Program-made: the position numbers and the translations under genes | The notes under the pieces: generated by a model | Database searches by the model: none | Told to the model about the DNA's origin: nothing | What the model saw: the letters and a program-made list of their open reading frames with translations, nothing else | Part shown: positions 8,326-16,688 of the stretch, in pieces | How positions within the stretch are numbered: position 1 is the first letter of the stretch | Layout of the letters: every line of letters begins with the position of its first letter | Source: DATKCT01 sp035513055 | GTDB lineage: Bacteria > Verrucomicrobiota > Verrucomicrobiia > Verrucomicrobiales > DEV007 | NCBI GenBank assembly: GCA_035513055.1 | Contig: DATKCT010000063.1 | Coordinates: 27,749-91,748 of the forward strand | Direction: 5' to 3' | Length of the DNA stretch: 64,000 nt

Positions 8326-9314
8326 TTCAACGAGTCCAGATAAGCCTCGAGGGCGCCCAACTCCGCGGGAGGAAGCATGCGGAAGTGGGGCATGTGCACG
8401 CCAGGTTTAATCTTGTCGGTCTGCTCGATCCATCGCATGAAAGCGCCGGGTTCATTGGGAACGGTTCCGGCCCCGAGGCTGATGCGGCTGCCCACGTGAG
8501 TCAAATTTGGCCCTACCACGCCGTCGGCGGTGGTTCCGCCTATGGCATGACAGGCAGAACAGCCGTTAGCGAAGAACAGGTCTCGCCCTTCCGCCGCCAG
8601 GGGCTCATTGGGCTCGGCAGCGGGTTCGCTTTGCTGATCAAGCCAGTCAGTGAACTCCTCCTTTTCCGTTACCACGACATAGAGAGCCATGAGCGCGTGC
8701 GCAACGCCACAATACTCCGCACAAACGCCGCGAAACACACCGGTCCGCGTCGGCCGGAGAACCAGGCGAGTTGACCGGCCCGGGATCATGTCCATTTTTC
8801 CACCCAGCGCTGGAATCCAGAAGGAATGAATTACATCCTGGCTTTCGAGTTCGAATGAGACCGGTTCGCCGACTGGAATGCGGATCTCATTCGCGAGTTC
8901 CGTCTCCCCGCCCTGTGGCAGTTGATAGGTCACCCTCCACCACCACTGCTCGCCCACGACCTTGATCTTGAGACTGCCTTCGGGAGCCGGCGCCAGCAGA
9001 TCCGGCAGCATCGCCAATCCGTAAATCAATAAACCTCCCAGCACTACCGTGGGAACAATTGCTCCGCCGCCGATAATGTAGAGTCGCGCTCGGCGTTCCG
9101 GCATTGTCCCCACGGGCCGGCGCAGCGAATACACCGTAAGACAGGCAACGGCGATCCAGACGATGGCCCCTCCTGCAACCATCCACCAGAAGAGGGCAGC
9201 GATACGCTCGGCGTCCTCTCCGGCCGGATCGAGGGCTGATTGCGAGCCGGCACATCCCGCCAGACCAGCGGCGCTCCCGGCAACGAGGATCCAAGATCGC
9301 ACGCCGCTAATCAA
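8322..9314 (-). CDS. ctaC: Cytochrome c oxidase subunit II with fused cytochrome c domain (caa3 type)
   Basis: The protein has 330 residues. A lipoprotein-type signal ends at LAGC (Cys21), followed by two membrane helices (about 38-63 and 80-104). The CuA domain follows, with ligands His163 (VIHSFW), Cys198, Glu200, Cys202, His206 and Met209 (CAEYCGVAHALM). A C-terminal cytochrome c domain carries CSACH at 252-256 and a candidate Met ligand in the late MPHFRM segment. This arrangement defines a caa3 oxidase, in which the fused cytochrome feeds electrons to CuA. It is the first gene of the five-gene oxidase operon. The start chosen gives a complete lipoprotein signal. Confidence 0.95.
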   Translation of the reverse strand: MISGVRSWILVAGSAAGLAGCAGSQSALDPAGEDAERIAALFWWMVAGGAIVWIAVACLTVYSLRRPVGTMPERRARLYIIGGGAIVPTVVLGGLLIYGLAMLPDLLAPAPEGSLKIKVVGEQWWWRVTYQLPQGGETELANEIRIPVGEPVSFELESQDVIHSFWIPALGGKMDMIPGRSTRLVLRPTRTGVFRGVCAEYCGVAHALMALYVVVTEKEEFTDWLDQQSEPAAEPNEPLAAEGRDLFFANGCSACHAIGGTTADGVVGPNLTHVGSRISLGAGTVPNEPGAFMRWIEQTDKIKPGVHMPHFRMLPPAELGALEAYLDSLK

Positions 9315-9734
9315 TCCCCATTGCAGTTGGATTGCTCATCGAAGAATTGCTGTGATGCCCTGACAGGAAATCGCCTTTGGACCTCAAGGGCAATCGACCG
9401 GAGTTTGCAGCGGACAGCATGAAGTTCCATGAGACGCAGAATGACAGAAAGGCCGAATGCGGTCAAGCAGGGGGCTCCGGTGGGAACTGAAAGCGCTGGC
9501 GGGCTGCCGCCGGGGAATGGCGGGCCAGACTCAGAACTTCTGATCTTGCGGAGTGCTGAGGCGGGAGACGGCGGGCGTGAAACCGGCGCCGTGGGCGGAG
9601 CAGGGGAAGGGCCCGCCGGCAGCCAGCGTCGCAGGTGTCCTCAGAACGGCGAGAAGTCACGGCGGGAGCGCCTTCTCCAATTTGATGGTCCAACTTGACT
9701 TGCAGCCAGGGGCGCCCAGCCGCATGGTAGAGAT
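9315..9734. other. Divergent intergenic region between the oxidase operon and nadA
   Basis: About 420 bases lie between two outward-facing operons, so promoters for both must be here. A TTGACT hexamer at 9695-9700 lies 34 bases before the nadA start codon, but no well-spaced -10 box accompanies it. No short frame here has recognisable coding character and I see no RNA gene. Confidence 0.45.
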
Positions 9735-10688
9735 ATGTCGATGATCGTGGAAGCGCCACCGGGAGTGGAGTTGGAGTCCGGGATCCGGCGGTTGCGCCGC
9801 GAGCGCAACGCCGTGATTCTGGCGCACAACTACCAGATCGGACCGATCCAAGACATCGCCGATTACGTGGGCGATTCCTTGGGACTTTCTTTCCGCGCCA
9901 AGGAAACGAAGGCGGAGGTCATCGCTTTTTGCGGCGTCCATTTCATGGCAGAAACGGCGAAGATCATCAATCCGGAGAAGATCGTGGTGCTTCCAGACAG
10001 GGACGCCGGTTGTTCTTTGGAGCAGGCCTGCCCGGCGGACCGTTTGGCCCGGTTTTTGGAGGAGCACCGGGATCGGAACTATTACGTCGTGGCCTACATT
10101 AATTGCAGTGCGGGAGTGAAGGCGCTTTCCGACGTGATTTGCACCAGCGGGAACGCGGTCAGAATCGTCGAATCAGTTCCGGAGGACCGCAATATTCTCT
10201 TCGTGCCCGATCAGAACCTCGGGGCTTGGGTCATGGAGAAGACGGGGCGTCCCATGGATCTCTGGCAGGGGGCGTGTTACGTGCATGTCGAATTCACCCG
10301 GGACAGCATCGAACGCATTCGCCGGGAGTATCCCGACGCCTTGTTGGTGGCGCATCCGGAGTGCACCTACGCCGTGCGTATGCTCGCGGATGAAGTGTGT
10401 TCGACGGAGAAGATGGTGGAGTTCTGCAAGAAGGCGCCGGTTCGCAACATCATCGTGGCGACGGAATCGGGCATGTTGCACCGGCTGCGCCGGGAGGCTC
10501 CAGACAAGAACTTGATCCCGGGGCCGACGGACGCCTGCGCTTGCGCGGATTGTCGCTACATGAAGCTGAACACGATGGAGAAGCTGCATGATTGCCTGCT
10601 CCGGCTGGAGCCGCGCGTGGAGTTGGATGAAGAGGTGCGGGTCCGGGCGGAGCGTCCGATTCTGCGGATGCTGGAGTTGAGCCGATGA
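9735..10688 (+). CDS. nadA: Quinolinate synthase NadA
   Basis: This 317-residue protein condenses iminoaspartate with dihydroxyacetone phosphate to quinolinate in NAD synthesis, using a [4Fe-4S] cluster with three Cys ligands. By alignment in mind with E. coli NadA, the ligands are Cys99 (SLEQAC), Cys181 (WQGACYVH) and Cys273 (last Cys of CACADC). Family motifs are present: LAHNYQ near residue 29, DSLGLS near 47, HPEC at 207-210 and ATESGM near 242. The sequence begins close to the first conserved block, so the ATG at 9735 fits. Its stop overlaps the next start (ATGA), coupling it to a methyltransferase of a polyketide cluster; nadB and nadC are not beside it. The neighbour relationship is unusual. 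Confidence 0.95.
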   Translation: MSMIVEAPPGVELESGIRRLRRERNAVILAHNYQIGPIQDIADYVGDSLGLSFRAKETKAEVIAFCGVHFMAETAKIINPEKIVVLPDRDAGCSLEQACPADRLARFLEEHRDRNYYVVAYINCSAGVKALSDVICTSGNAVRIVESVPEDRNILFVPDQNLGAWVMEKTGRPMDLWQGACYVHVEFTRDSIERIRREYPDALLVAHPECTYAVRMLADEVCSTEKMVEFCKKAPVRNIIVATESGMLHRLRREAPDKNLIPGPTDACACADCRYMKLNTMEKLHDCLLRLEPRVELDEEVRVRAERPILRMLELSR

Positions 10689-11422
10689 AGGAAAAGCGCG
10701 TCGCGGAGACGGGATGGCAAGCTCCGCGGGCGGGAGAAGGCGGAATCCGGGCTGTGGGCTGGCGACAGCGGCTGGTGGAGCCGGAGGTCCTGGACGGCTT
10801 GGATGCGGGAGATCAGCGCGCTATCTGCTGCCGGCGTGATTTACAGCGGATCAACCGGTTGATGGGAAACTACCGGTGGTTTGTGAGCGCCCTGAACCGT
10901 TTGGGACTGGAGCGGGCGGAAGTGATCGAACTGGGCAGCGGCGATGGGGAGTTAGGCCGGCGGTTGAGCGCAGCCTATCCCGGCCTGCGCGCGACCGGAT
11001 TCGACTTGACCGGGCGGCCCGCCACTTGGCCCTCGCGATTCGAGTGGATTCAGGGAGATCTGCGCGAGACGCTCCGGGGTTTTCCGGTCGAGGGCAAATT
11101 CATCGTGGCAAACATGGTGTTTCATCATTTTCCAGAGGCGGAACTCAAGGATGTAAGCGGGCTCTTGACCAGATGCGAAGGGATACTGGCTTCGGAGCCC
11201 TGGCGGCATCGGCTTTTCGCCGGACTGGGAATGCTGCTGCGCCTGACCGGAATCAGCGCCGACACTTGGCACGATCTGCGGGTGAGCGTGCGGGCCGGTT
11301 TCCGCGGCAACGAACTCCCGGACTGCCTAGGCATTCCTGAGCAGTGGATTGAACGGCGAGTCTCTCGGACGTGGCTGGGGGCCTGCCGTCTGACGGCGAG
11401 GAGGCGCGGCGGGCCACGGTGA
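10685..11422 (+). CDS. Class I SAM-dependent methyltransferase of the type III PKS unit
   Basis: This 245-residue protein has a Rossmann-type S-adenosylmethionine site: motif I IELGSGDG at about residues 81-88, an acidic residue after the second strand (GFDLTG near 101-106) and a post-motif HHFPEAELKD segment near 146-155. No membrane helix is visible. It starts within the nadA stop (ATGA) and its stop overlaps the GTG start of the FAD oxidoreductase (GTGA), so the genes are translated together. Methyltransferases in comparable type III PKS clusters modify the polyketide ring or an acyl chain; the substrate here is unknown. The short distance between motif I and the end is normal for small-molecule methyltransferases. 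Confidence 0.82.
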   Translation: MKEKRVAETGWQAPRAGEGGIRAVGWRQRLVEPEVLDGLDAGDQRAICCRRDLQRINRLMGNYRWFVSALNRLGLERAEVIELGSGDGELGRRLSAAYPGLRATGFDLTGRPATWPSRFEWIQGDLRETLRGFPVEGKFIVANMVFHHFPEAELKDVSGLLTRCEGILASEPWRHRLFAGLGMLLRLTGISADTWHDLRVSVRAGFRGNELPDCLGIPEQWIERRVSRTWLGACRLTARRRGGPR

Positions 11423-12501
11423 AGGAGATTCAGGTCATCGGAGGCGGTCCCGCTGGATTGGGTTTGGGGATTGCCTTGCGGCGGAGGGGCATTCCCGTGA
11501 TGATCCGCGAAGCGGGTACATTTCCTCGACACCGGGTCTGTGGCGAAGTGCTGCACGCGCTCTCGGTGGAAACGATTCTCGAGTGTGACCTCACCGGGCT
11601 GTTGGAAGAAGCCTATCCCCTACGTTCGACGGCTTGGTTCTCCTGCGGGCGGGAAGTGCTGCGCGGCGCCTTCCCACGCGAGGGATGGGGACTTTCCCGG
11701 TATCGGATGGATGCAGCGCTGGCGGAGCGTTTCGGGCGTCTTGGAGGAGCGATCCAGACCGGACAGCGGATTCCTGGCGGGGGGGTCGATCCGGAGGGTG
11801 TGGCGTGGTGCGCTGGACGACGGGCGGATCCCGATTCGAATTGGTTAGGATTGAAAGCCCATTTCCGCGGCGTGGAACTGCGGGCCGACGTGGAGATGCA
11901 TCTTGGGCGGGGCGGGTATGTGGGCCTGAACCGAATTGAGAAAGGTTGGGTCAATGTCTGCGGTTTGTTCCGGAGGCGGGCTGGAATCCGAGCCGCACGG
12001 GAGAACCGTTTGGGGGACTACCTAACGTTGGGAGGATGGGAAGAACTGGCGGAACGGCTGGAACGTGGCGAGATGCGCGAGGGTTCGGCGGCGGGAGTGA
12101 GCGCCTTCCGGTTGGGTCCGGTTCGGCCCGCTGATGGGGGACAAAGCGGGATTCTGCGATTGGGCGATAGCCGGTCCATGATTGGTCCGTTCACGGGCAG
12201 CGGCATGGCCATGGCCTTTGACAGCGCCGCGCGCTGCGCGCCGCGCTTGGCGGATTATTCCGAGGGCAGGTTGAGCTGGACAGAGACTGTGCGGGCCTGC
12301 AACCGGTCCCTGAGCCGGCGTTTCCGTATTCGAGAGGCGGCGGCCGGGTTGGCGCATCCATTGTTGGCGTCGAAAGGGGGCGGCGGGCGATTGCCGCGCC
12401 TGGGAGTTTTGGGGAGGCTGGGGTTCCGGGTCCTTTACGAGATCCTCTTTTACCCGGGAGGGGGCGGACGACACGACGACCATGTTCTTGTTAGGTCTTG
12501 A
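11419..12501 (+). CDS. FAD-dependent oxidoreductase (geranylgeranyl reductase / monooxygenase type)
   Basis: I place the start at GTG 11419, overlapping the methyltransferase stop; this gives 360 residues and puts the dinucleotide-binding strand at the N-terminus (IQVIGGGPAGLGLGIAL, residues 4-20). An upstream start would add 16 residues lying within the previous gene. Further flavin-site motifs are RVCGE near residue 44 and GDSRSMIGPFTGSGM near residues 252-266, the typical GD...P..G.G block of the group that includes geranylgeranyl reductases, halogenases and aromatic hydroxylases. Its coupling to the type III PKS suggests oxidation or reduction of the polyketide product. The 3' end overlaps the PKS start by 20 bases. 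Confidence 0.85.
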   Translation: MKEIQVIGGGPAGLGLGIALRRRGIPVMIREAGTFPRHRVCGEVLHALSVETILECDLTGLLEEAYPLRSTAWFSCGREVLRGAFPREGWGLSRYRMDAALAERFGRLGGAIQTGQRIPGGGVDPEGVAWCAGRRADPDSNWLGLKAHFRGVELRADVEMHLGRGGYVGLNRIEKGWVNVCGLFRRRAGIRAARENRLGDYLTLGGWEELAERLERGEMREGSAAGVSAFRLGPVRPADGGQSGILRLGDSRSMIGPFTGSGMAMAFDSAARCAPRLADYSEGRLSWTETVRACNRSLSRRFRIREAAAGLAHPLLASKGGGGRLPRLGVLGRLGFRVLYEILFYPGGGGRHDDHVLVRS

Positions 12502-13522
12502 CCGGGCGATCCCGCCCCTTTCCTATAGCCAAGAGGAATGTTTCCGGCGCATTCAAGCGACCCCGGCCTGGGAGCGCTTGCGACCGGAATCCCTGGATCT
12601 CTTGGAGAAGATTCTCTTGGGGAACAGCGGGATCCGAAAGAGGCATTTCGCGGTGGAGGACGTGAATGAGATCTTGGATTTCTCTGCTCAGCGGCTTTAT
12701 CATGAGTTCGAACGACATGCGCCGGCGCTGGCGGCGGACGCGCTGGGAAGGGCTCTGAAGCGGGCGGGACAGGGATTGGAGGCGCGCGATCTCGATGCGC
12801 TGTTTGTGTGCACGTGCACCGGTTATCTCTGCCCCGGCGTAAGCAGTTATGTGGCGGAACGCCTGGGGATGCGCGACGATGTGTATTTGCAAGACCTTGT
12901 TGGGCTGGGCTGTGGCGCGGCGATACCGGCGTTGCGGGCGGCGCGGGATTTCTTGACGACGAAACCGGATGGACTCGCGGCGGTGGCCGCGGTGGAAGTG
13001 TGTTCAGCGGCTTTTTACGTTGACGACGATCCGGGTGTGCTGGTGAGTATGTGTTTGTTTGGAGATGGCGCGAGTGGATCGGTGTGGACGGGGTTGCCAG
13101 GGAACGGGAGCGGCCTTCGAGCGGAGAGCTTCCGCGCCTTGCACTGGCCGAAGGATCGCGAGAAGATCCGTTTCGTGAACCGCGACGGGAAACTGTGCAA
13201 TCAGTTGCATCGTTCGGTTCCGGTGTTGGCGGCGCGGGCGGTGGAAAGCCTGTTCGGGCAACGGGATGGAACGCGACCGGTGGATGCCTTCATCAGCCAC
13301 GGCGGGGGCCGGGACGTCTTGGAAGCGTTGGGCCGCCGGATTGCGGGTTTCGATTTTGCGGAGTCCCTGACGGTATTGCGCGAGTATGGGAACTTGAGCA
13401 GCCCCTCGGTTCTTTTCGCTTTGCAAGAGCGGCTGGAGAGCGGGGCATCCGATGAGCGCCTGTGGCTCACTTCTTTTGGAGCCGGCTTCGCCTGTCACGC
13501 CTGCGAGTTGACGGCCTGCTGA
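12482..13522 (+). CDS. Type III polyketide synthase (chalcone/stilbene synthase family)
   Basis: This 346-residue thiolase-fold enzyme has the complete type III PKS catalytic triad: Cys144 in LVGLGCGAAIPAL, His273 in FISHGGG and Asn304 in EYGNLSSPSVLFAL. It also has the GDGASG loop near 195-200 and the C-terminal SFGAGF motif. Such enzymes extend an acyl-CoA starter with malonyl-CoA and cyclise it to resorcinols, pyrones or related rings without an acyl carrier protein. Here it ends a coupled operon after a methyltransferase and an FAD oxidoreductase. The His-loop reads SHGGGRDVL, close to but not identical with the usual HPGG form. Its last 28 bases overlap the 3' end of the convergent RND pump gene. 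Starter and product are not deducible. Confidence 0.95.
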   Translation: MFLLGLDRAIPPLSYSQEECFRRIQATPAWERLRPESLDLLEKILLGNSGIRKRHFAVEDVNEILDFSAQRLYHEFERHAPALAADALGRALKRAGQGLEARDLDALFVCTCTGYLCPGVSSYVAERLGMRDDVYLQDLVGLGCGAAIPALRAARDFLTTKPDGLAAVAAVEVCSAAFYVDDDPGVLVSMCLFGDGASGSVWTGLPGNGSGLRAESFRALHWPKDREKIRFVNRDGKLCNQLHRSVPVLAARAVESLFGQRDGTRPVDAFISHGGGRDVLEALGRRIAGFDFAESLTVLREYGNLSSPSVLFALQERLESGASDERLWLTSFGAGFACHACELTAC

Positions 13523-16500
13523 GCGTGGGTCTTGGGGGCGAATCCGGCGAAGGCTTTGAGGTCGTTGAGGGCGAGGTAGATGCAGGGGATGAGGAAGAGA
13601 GTGATGACGGTGGCGAAGAGCACCCCGAAGCTAAGGGAGATGGCCATGGGGATGAGGAACTTGGCCTGCAGATCGGTCTCCAGCAACATGGGGGTGAGAC
13701 CGGCGAAGGTGGTGAGCGAGGTCAGGAGGATGGGCCGGAAACGCACGGCTCCGGCTTCCCAGGCGGCATGGAGCAGCGACTCCTCGGTGTCGCGGTGGCG
13801 ATTGATGTAGTCGACGAGCACGAGGCTATCGTTCACGACGACCCCGGCGAGCGCCACGATGCCGCACATGGACATAATGCTGAGATTAGTGCGCATGAGA
13901 AGATGTCCTGCGACGGCTCCAATCAGGCCGAATGGGATCACGGACATGATGATGAGCGGCTGGACGTAACTGCGCAAGGGGATGGCCATGAGAACGTAGA
14001 CTACCACGAGGGCGAAGAGCGCGCCGAGACCGATCTCCTGCACGGATTGGCGCTGATCTTTCTGTTCGCCTTGGAACTTGAACTGGATCCCTGGGTAGGT
14101 TTCCTGGAGGCGGGGAAACACCTGGGCGGTGAGGTCTTGCACGACGCGATTTGCGCTGGCTCCTCGGACCTGCGGGTCGATGTCGGCAGAAACTGTGACG
14201 GCGCGACGGCGATCCGCCCGCCGGATTGTGGAATAGCCGCGCCCGAACTCGGCTTCGGCGACGGCAGAGAAGGGCGCTTCGGCTCCATCGGCCAGGCGGA
14301 TCTTCATATCCTCGAGGTTGGCCAGGGAAATGCGCTCATCGCGGGGATAACGGACCATGACTTTGACCTCATTGCGACCGCGTTGAAGACGCTGAGCCTC
14401 CTCGCCGTAAAAAGCCTGACGGACCTGGCGGGCCAGATTGACCTGGCGCAGTCCCAAGGCTTCGCCGGCGGGAAGGATCGAGAGTTTGATCTCTTGTTTG
14501 CCTTCACGATGGCTGTCGGAGATATCGATAACCCCTTCGTATTCGGATAGGGCGGCTTTTACTTCGCGGGAAACTTTCTCCAGAATTGCGAGGTCATTGC
14601 CGGAGAGTTCCAGATCGATGGCGTTGCCGCCGGCCTCGGATTCCTTGCGAAACTCGAGCTGCAGAGCGCCGGGTATCGGTCCGGTGAGTTCGCGCCATCG
14701 GGAGATGATGGCGTCGGCGGAGACCTGGCGGTCCTTGGCCGGACTCAATTCGAGGGTGACTTCGCCCAGGTTTTCCTCGAGGCCGGGCTGACCCACCGCC
14801 TCGAAGCCGGTGCGGAAGGGTTGGGCGCCGACGCTGGCGAGGACATGGACGATGGCTGAGGATCCGTCCTCGGCGCGGAACTCCTCGGCCAGGGTGCGGG
14901 TGGCGTTTTCGATTCGCGCAACCGCCTCCGCAGTGAACCGCACGGGCGAGCCGCTGGGCATGGTGAGTTTTGCCGATACGATCTCGGCTTCGACGTCGGG
15001 GAAGAATTTGAATTTGATCCAGCCCGCGGCGACGAAGACACAGGTCACGGCGAAGAGCCCGGTAAAGGCGGACATGACCACATAGCGGCGATGCAGACAG
15101 AAGTGGAGAGCGGGGCGGTAAACGCGGTCGACGAAAACTTCCAGGCCGTCGGTGAAGAGGCGGCGGAAACGGGTCACCGGGCCAGCCGGCCGGTTAGGGT
15201 CGAGGCGGGGCAGGAGAGCCAAGTGGGCGGGCAGGACCAGTTTAGATTGGGCTAGGGACACGAGGAGAGTCGGAATAACCACCAACGGAATGTTTCGCCA
15301 GATTTTTCCACTTACGCCGCTAACGCCCAGCATGGGAAGGAAGGCGGCCACCGTGGTGAGGACACCGAAAATGACGACGACTCCGACCTCATGCGTGCCG
15401 GCAGGGGCGGCGATCTTAGGATCTTCACCGAGACGCATGCGGCGAAAGACGTTTTCCCCGACGACGATGGCGTCGTCCACGACGATGCCGAGGACGAGAA
15501 TGAAGGCAAAGAGAGAGATGAGGTTGATGGATATGCCGGCAAAAGGCATGAAGAGGATGGCTCCGGCGAAGGCGACGGGAATACCGAGGGCGACGAGGAA
15601 GGCGAGGCTGGGACGCAGGAAGAGGGCGAGGACTATGAAGACGAGGACGAGACCGAAGAGACCGTTTTTGGCCAGGAGCCTCATGCGGCCTTCGAGGTAG
15701 ATGGAGGTGTCGTTCCAGATCTGGAGTTGTACTCCTTCGGGAAACATCCGGGGGGCGTCGTGGATGAATTCTTTGACGAGTTTGGTGATCTCCAGGGTGT
15801 TTTCCTCGCCGCTGCGAAATACATTGACGAGGATGGCGGGCCGGCCGTCGATCCGGGTGGAGACGACGCTGTCTTCGAATCCATCGACGATTTCGGCGAC
15901 TTCACCCAGGCTGACGCGGGATCCGTCCGGCCGGGTCAAGACGGTGACGGAGGCGAATTCATCGGCGGAATAGCGTTTGGCGGCGCTGCGAAGGAGAATC
16001 TCGCCGGAGGTGGTGCGGACTGAGCCTCCCGGCAGGTCGAGCGAGCTGTTGCGCACGGCGTTGGCTACCTGCTCGAAGGTCAGTCCGTATTCGCGCAGGG
16101 TTTGCTCGGAGACTTCGATGGAGATCTCGTAGTTCTGGACGCCGGCCAGCTCGACGCGGCTGATTCCATCGAGGGCGGAGATTCCATCGCGAACGCGCTC
16201 AGCGAACTGCCGGAGAGTCCAATCGTCCGTGTTGGCGGAGACGGCGACGCTGAGCACTTGGCTTTTGATCAGCAATTCCTCGAGTACGGGTTCCTCGGCT
16301 TCTTCCGCGAGGTTTTGAATGGCGTCGATCCGGGTTTTAAGATCGTCCATAACTTCCCGGGTGTCGGCATCGCTGCGGACTTCGACAAACACGGCGCCGT
16401 TGGATTCGGTGGCGATGGAAGTGACTCGCTCGATGCCGTCGACCGCTTCGATGGCTTCTTCGATAGGAACGACGATGCCGTTCTCCACTTCTTCGGGCGC

Positions 16501-16665
16501 GGCGTTGGGGTAGGGCACTTGGACGAGGACCATATCGACCTCGGTTTCCGGAAAGATCTCCTTTCTGAGCCGGGGCCAGGTCGTGATTCCGCCCAGCAGA
16601 ATCGTCAGCATGAGAAAATTGCCGGCGACGTGATTGCGGGAGAACCAGTAGATGAGACCCTTCAT
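13495..16665 (-). CDS. RND family efflux transporter, inner-membrane permease
   Basis: The 1056-residue protein has the AcrB/MdtB-like architecture: an N-terminal helix, a large periplasmic porter loop (about residues 30-330), a six-helix block (about 335-540), a second porter loop and a second helical block (about 860-1035). The proton-relay motif GIVVDDAIVVGENVF lies in TM4 near residue 400, and GVVVNDSLVLVDYI in the equivalent C-terminal position. It works with the adaptor and outer-membrane factor encoded just upstream to expel substrates across both membranes. The start ATG (MKGLIYWFSRN) is 23 bases after the adaptor stop. The subgroup is broad (multidrug or metabolite export); the substrate is unknown. 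Its 3' end overlaps the convergent PKS gene by 28 bases. Confidence 0.93.
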   Translation of the reverse strand: MKGLIYWFSRNHVAGNFLMLTILLGGITTWPRLRKEIFPETEVDMVLVQVPYPNAAPEEVENGIVVPIEEAIEAVDGIERVTSIATESNGAVFVEVRSDADTREVMDDLKTRIDAIQNLAEEAEEPVLEELLIKSQVLSVAVSANTDDWTLRQFAERVRDGISALDGISRVELAGVQNYEISIEVSEQTLREYGLTFEQVANAVRNSSLDLPGGSVRTTSGEILLRSAAKRYSADEFASVTVLTRPDGSRVSLGEVAEIVDGFEDSVVSTRIDGRPAILVNVFRSGEENTLEITKLVKEFIHDAPRMFPEGVQLQIWNDTSIYLEGRMRLLAKNGLFGLVLVFIVLALFLRPSLAFLVALGIPVAFAGAILFMPFAGISINLISLFAFILVLGIVVDDAIVVGENVFRRMRLGEDPKIAAPAGTHEVGVVVIFGVLTTVAAFLPMLGVSGVSGKIWRNIPLVVIPTLLVSLAQSKLVLPAHLALLPRLDPNRPAGPVTRFRRLFTDGLEVFVDRVYRPALHFCLHRRYVVMSAFTGLFAVTCVFVAAGWIKFKFFPDVEAEIVSAKLTMPSGSPVRFTAEAVARIENATRTLAEEFRAEDGSSAIVHVLASVGAQPFRTGFEAVGQPGLEENLGEVTLELSPAKDRQVSADAIISRWRELTGPIPGALQLEFRKESEAGGNAIDLELSGNDLAILEKVSREVKAALSEYEGVIDISDSHREGKQEIKLSILPAGEALGLRQVNLARQVRQAFYGEEAQRLQRGRNEVKVMVRYPRDERISLANLEDMKIRLADGAEAPFSAVAEAEFGRGYSTIRRADRRRAVTVSADIDPQVRGASANRVVQDLTAQVFPRLQETYPGIQFKFQGEQKDQRQSVQEIGLGALFALVVVYVLMAIPLRSYVQPLIIMSVIPFGLIGAVAGHLLMRTNLSIMSMCGIVALAGVVVNDSLVLVDYINRHRDTEESLLHAAWEAGAVRFRPILLTSLTTFAGLTPMLLETDLQAKFLIPMAISLSFGVLFATVITLFLIPCIYLALNDLKAFAGFAPKTHAQQAVNSQA

Positions 16666-16688
16666 GGGCGAGAGACGGGAGACGGGAA

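Noticed and set aside
9429..9698. 89-residue plus-strand frame upstream of nadA
   Set aside because: Composition is Gly/Arg-rich, with no motif and no clear ribosome site.
9695..9735. TTGACT at 9695-9700 as a -35 box for nadA
   Set aside because: No matching -10 hexamer is found at 16-18 bases; the spacing to the only A/T-rich stretch is too long.
13462..14550. Long plus-strand open frame across the RND gene
   Set aside because: It is the complement of the RND permease coding sequence; the minus-strand frame has motifs and membrane helices, while this frame is acidic low-complexity.
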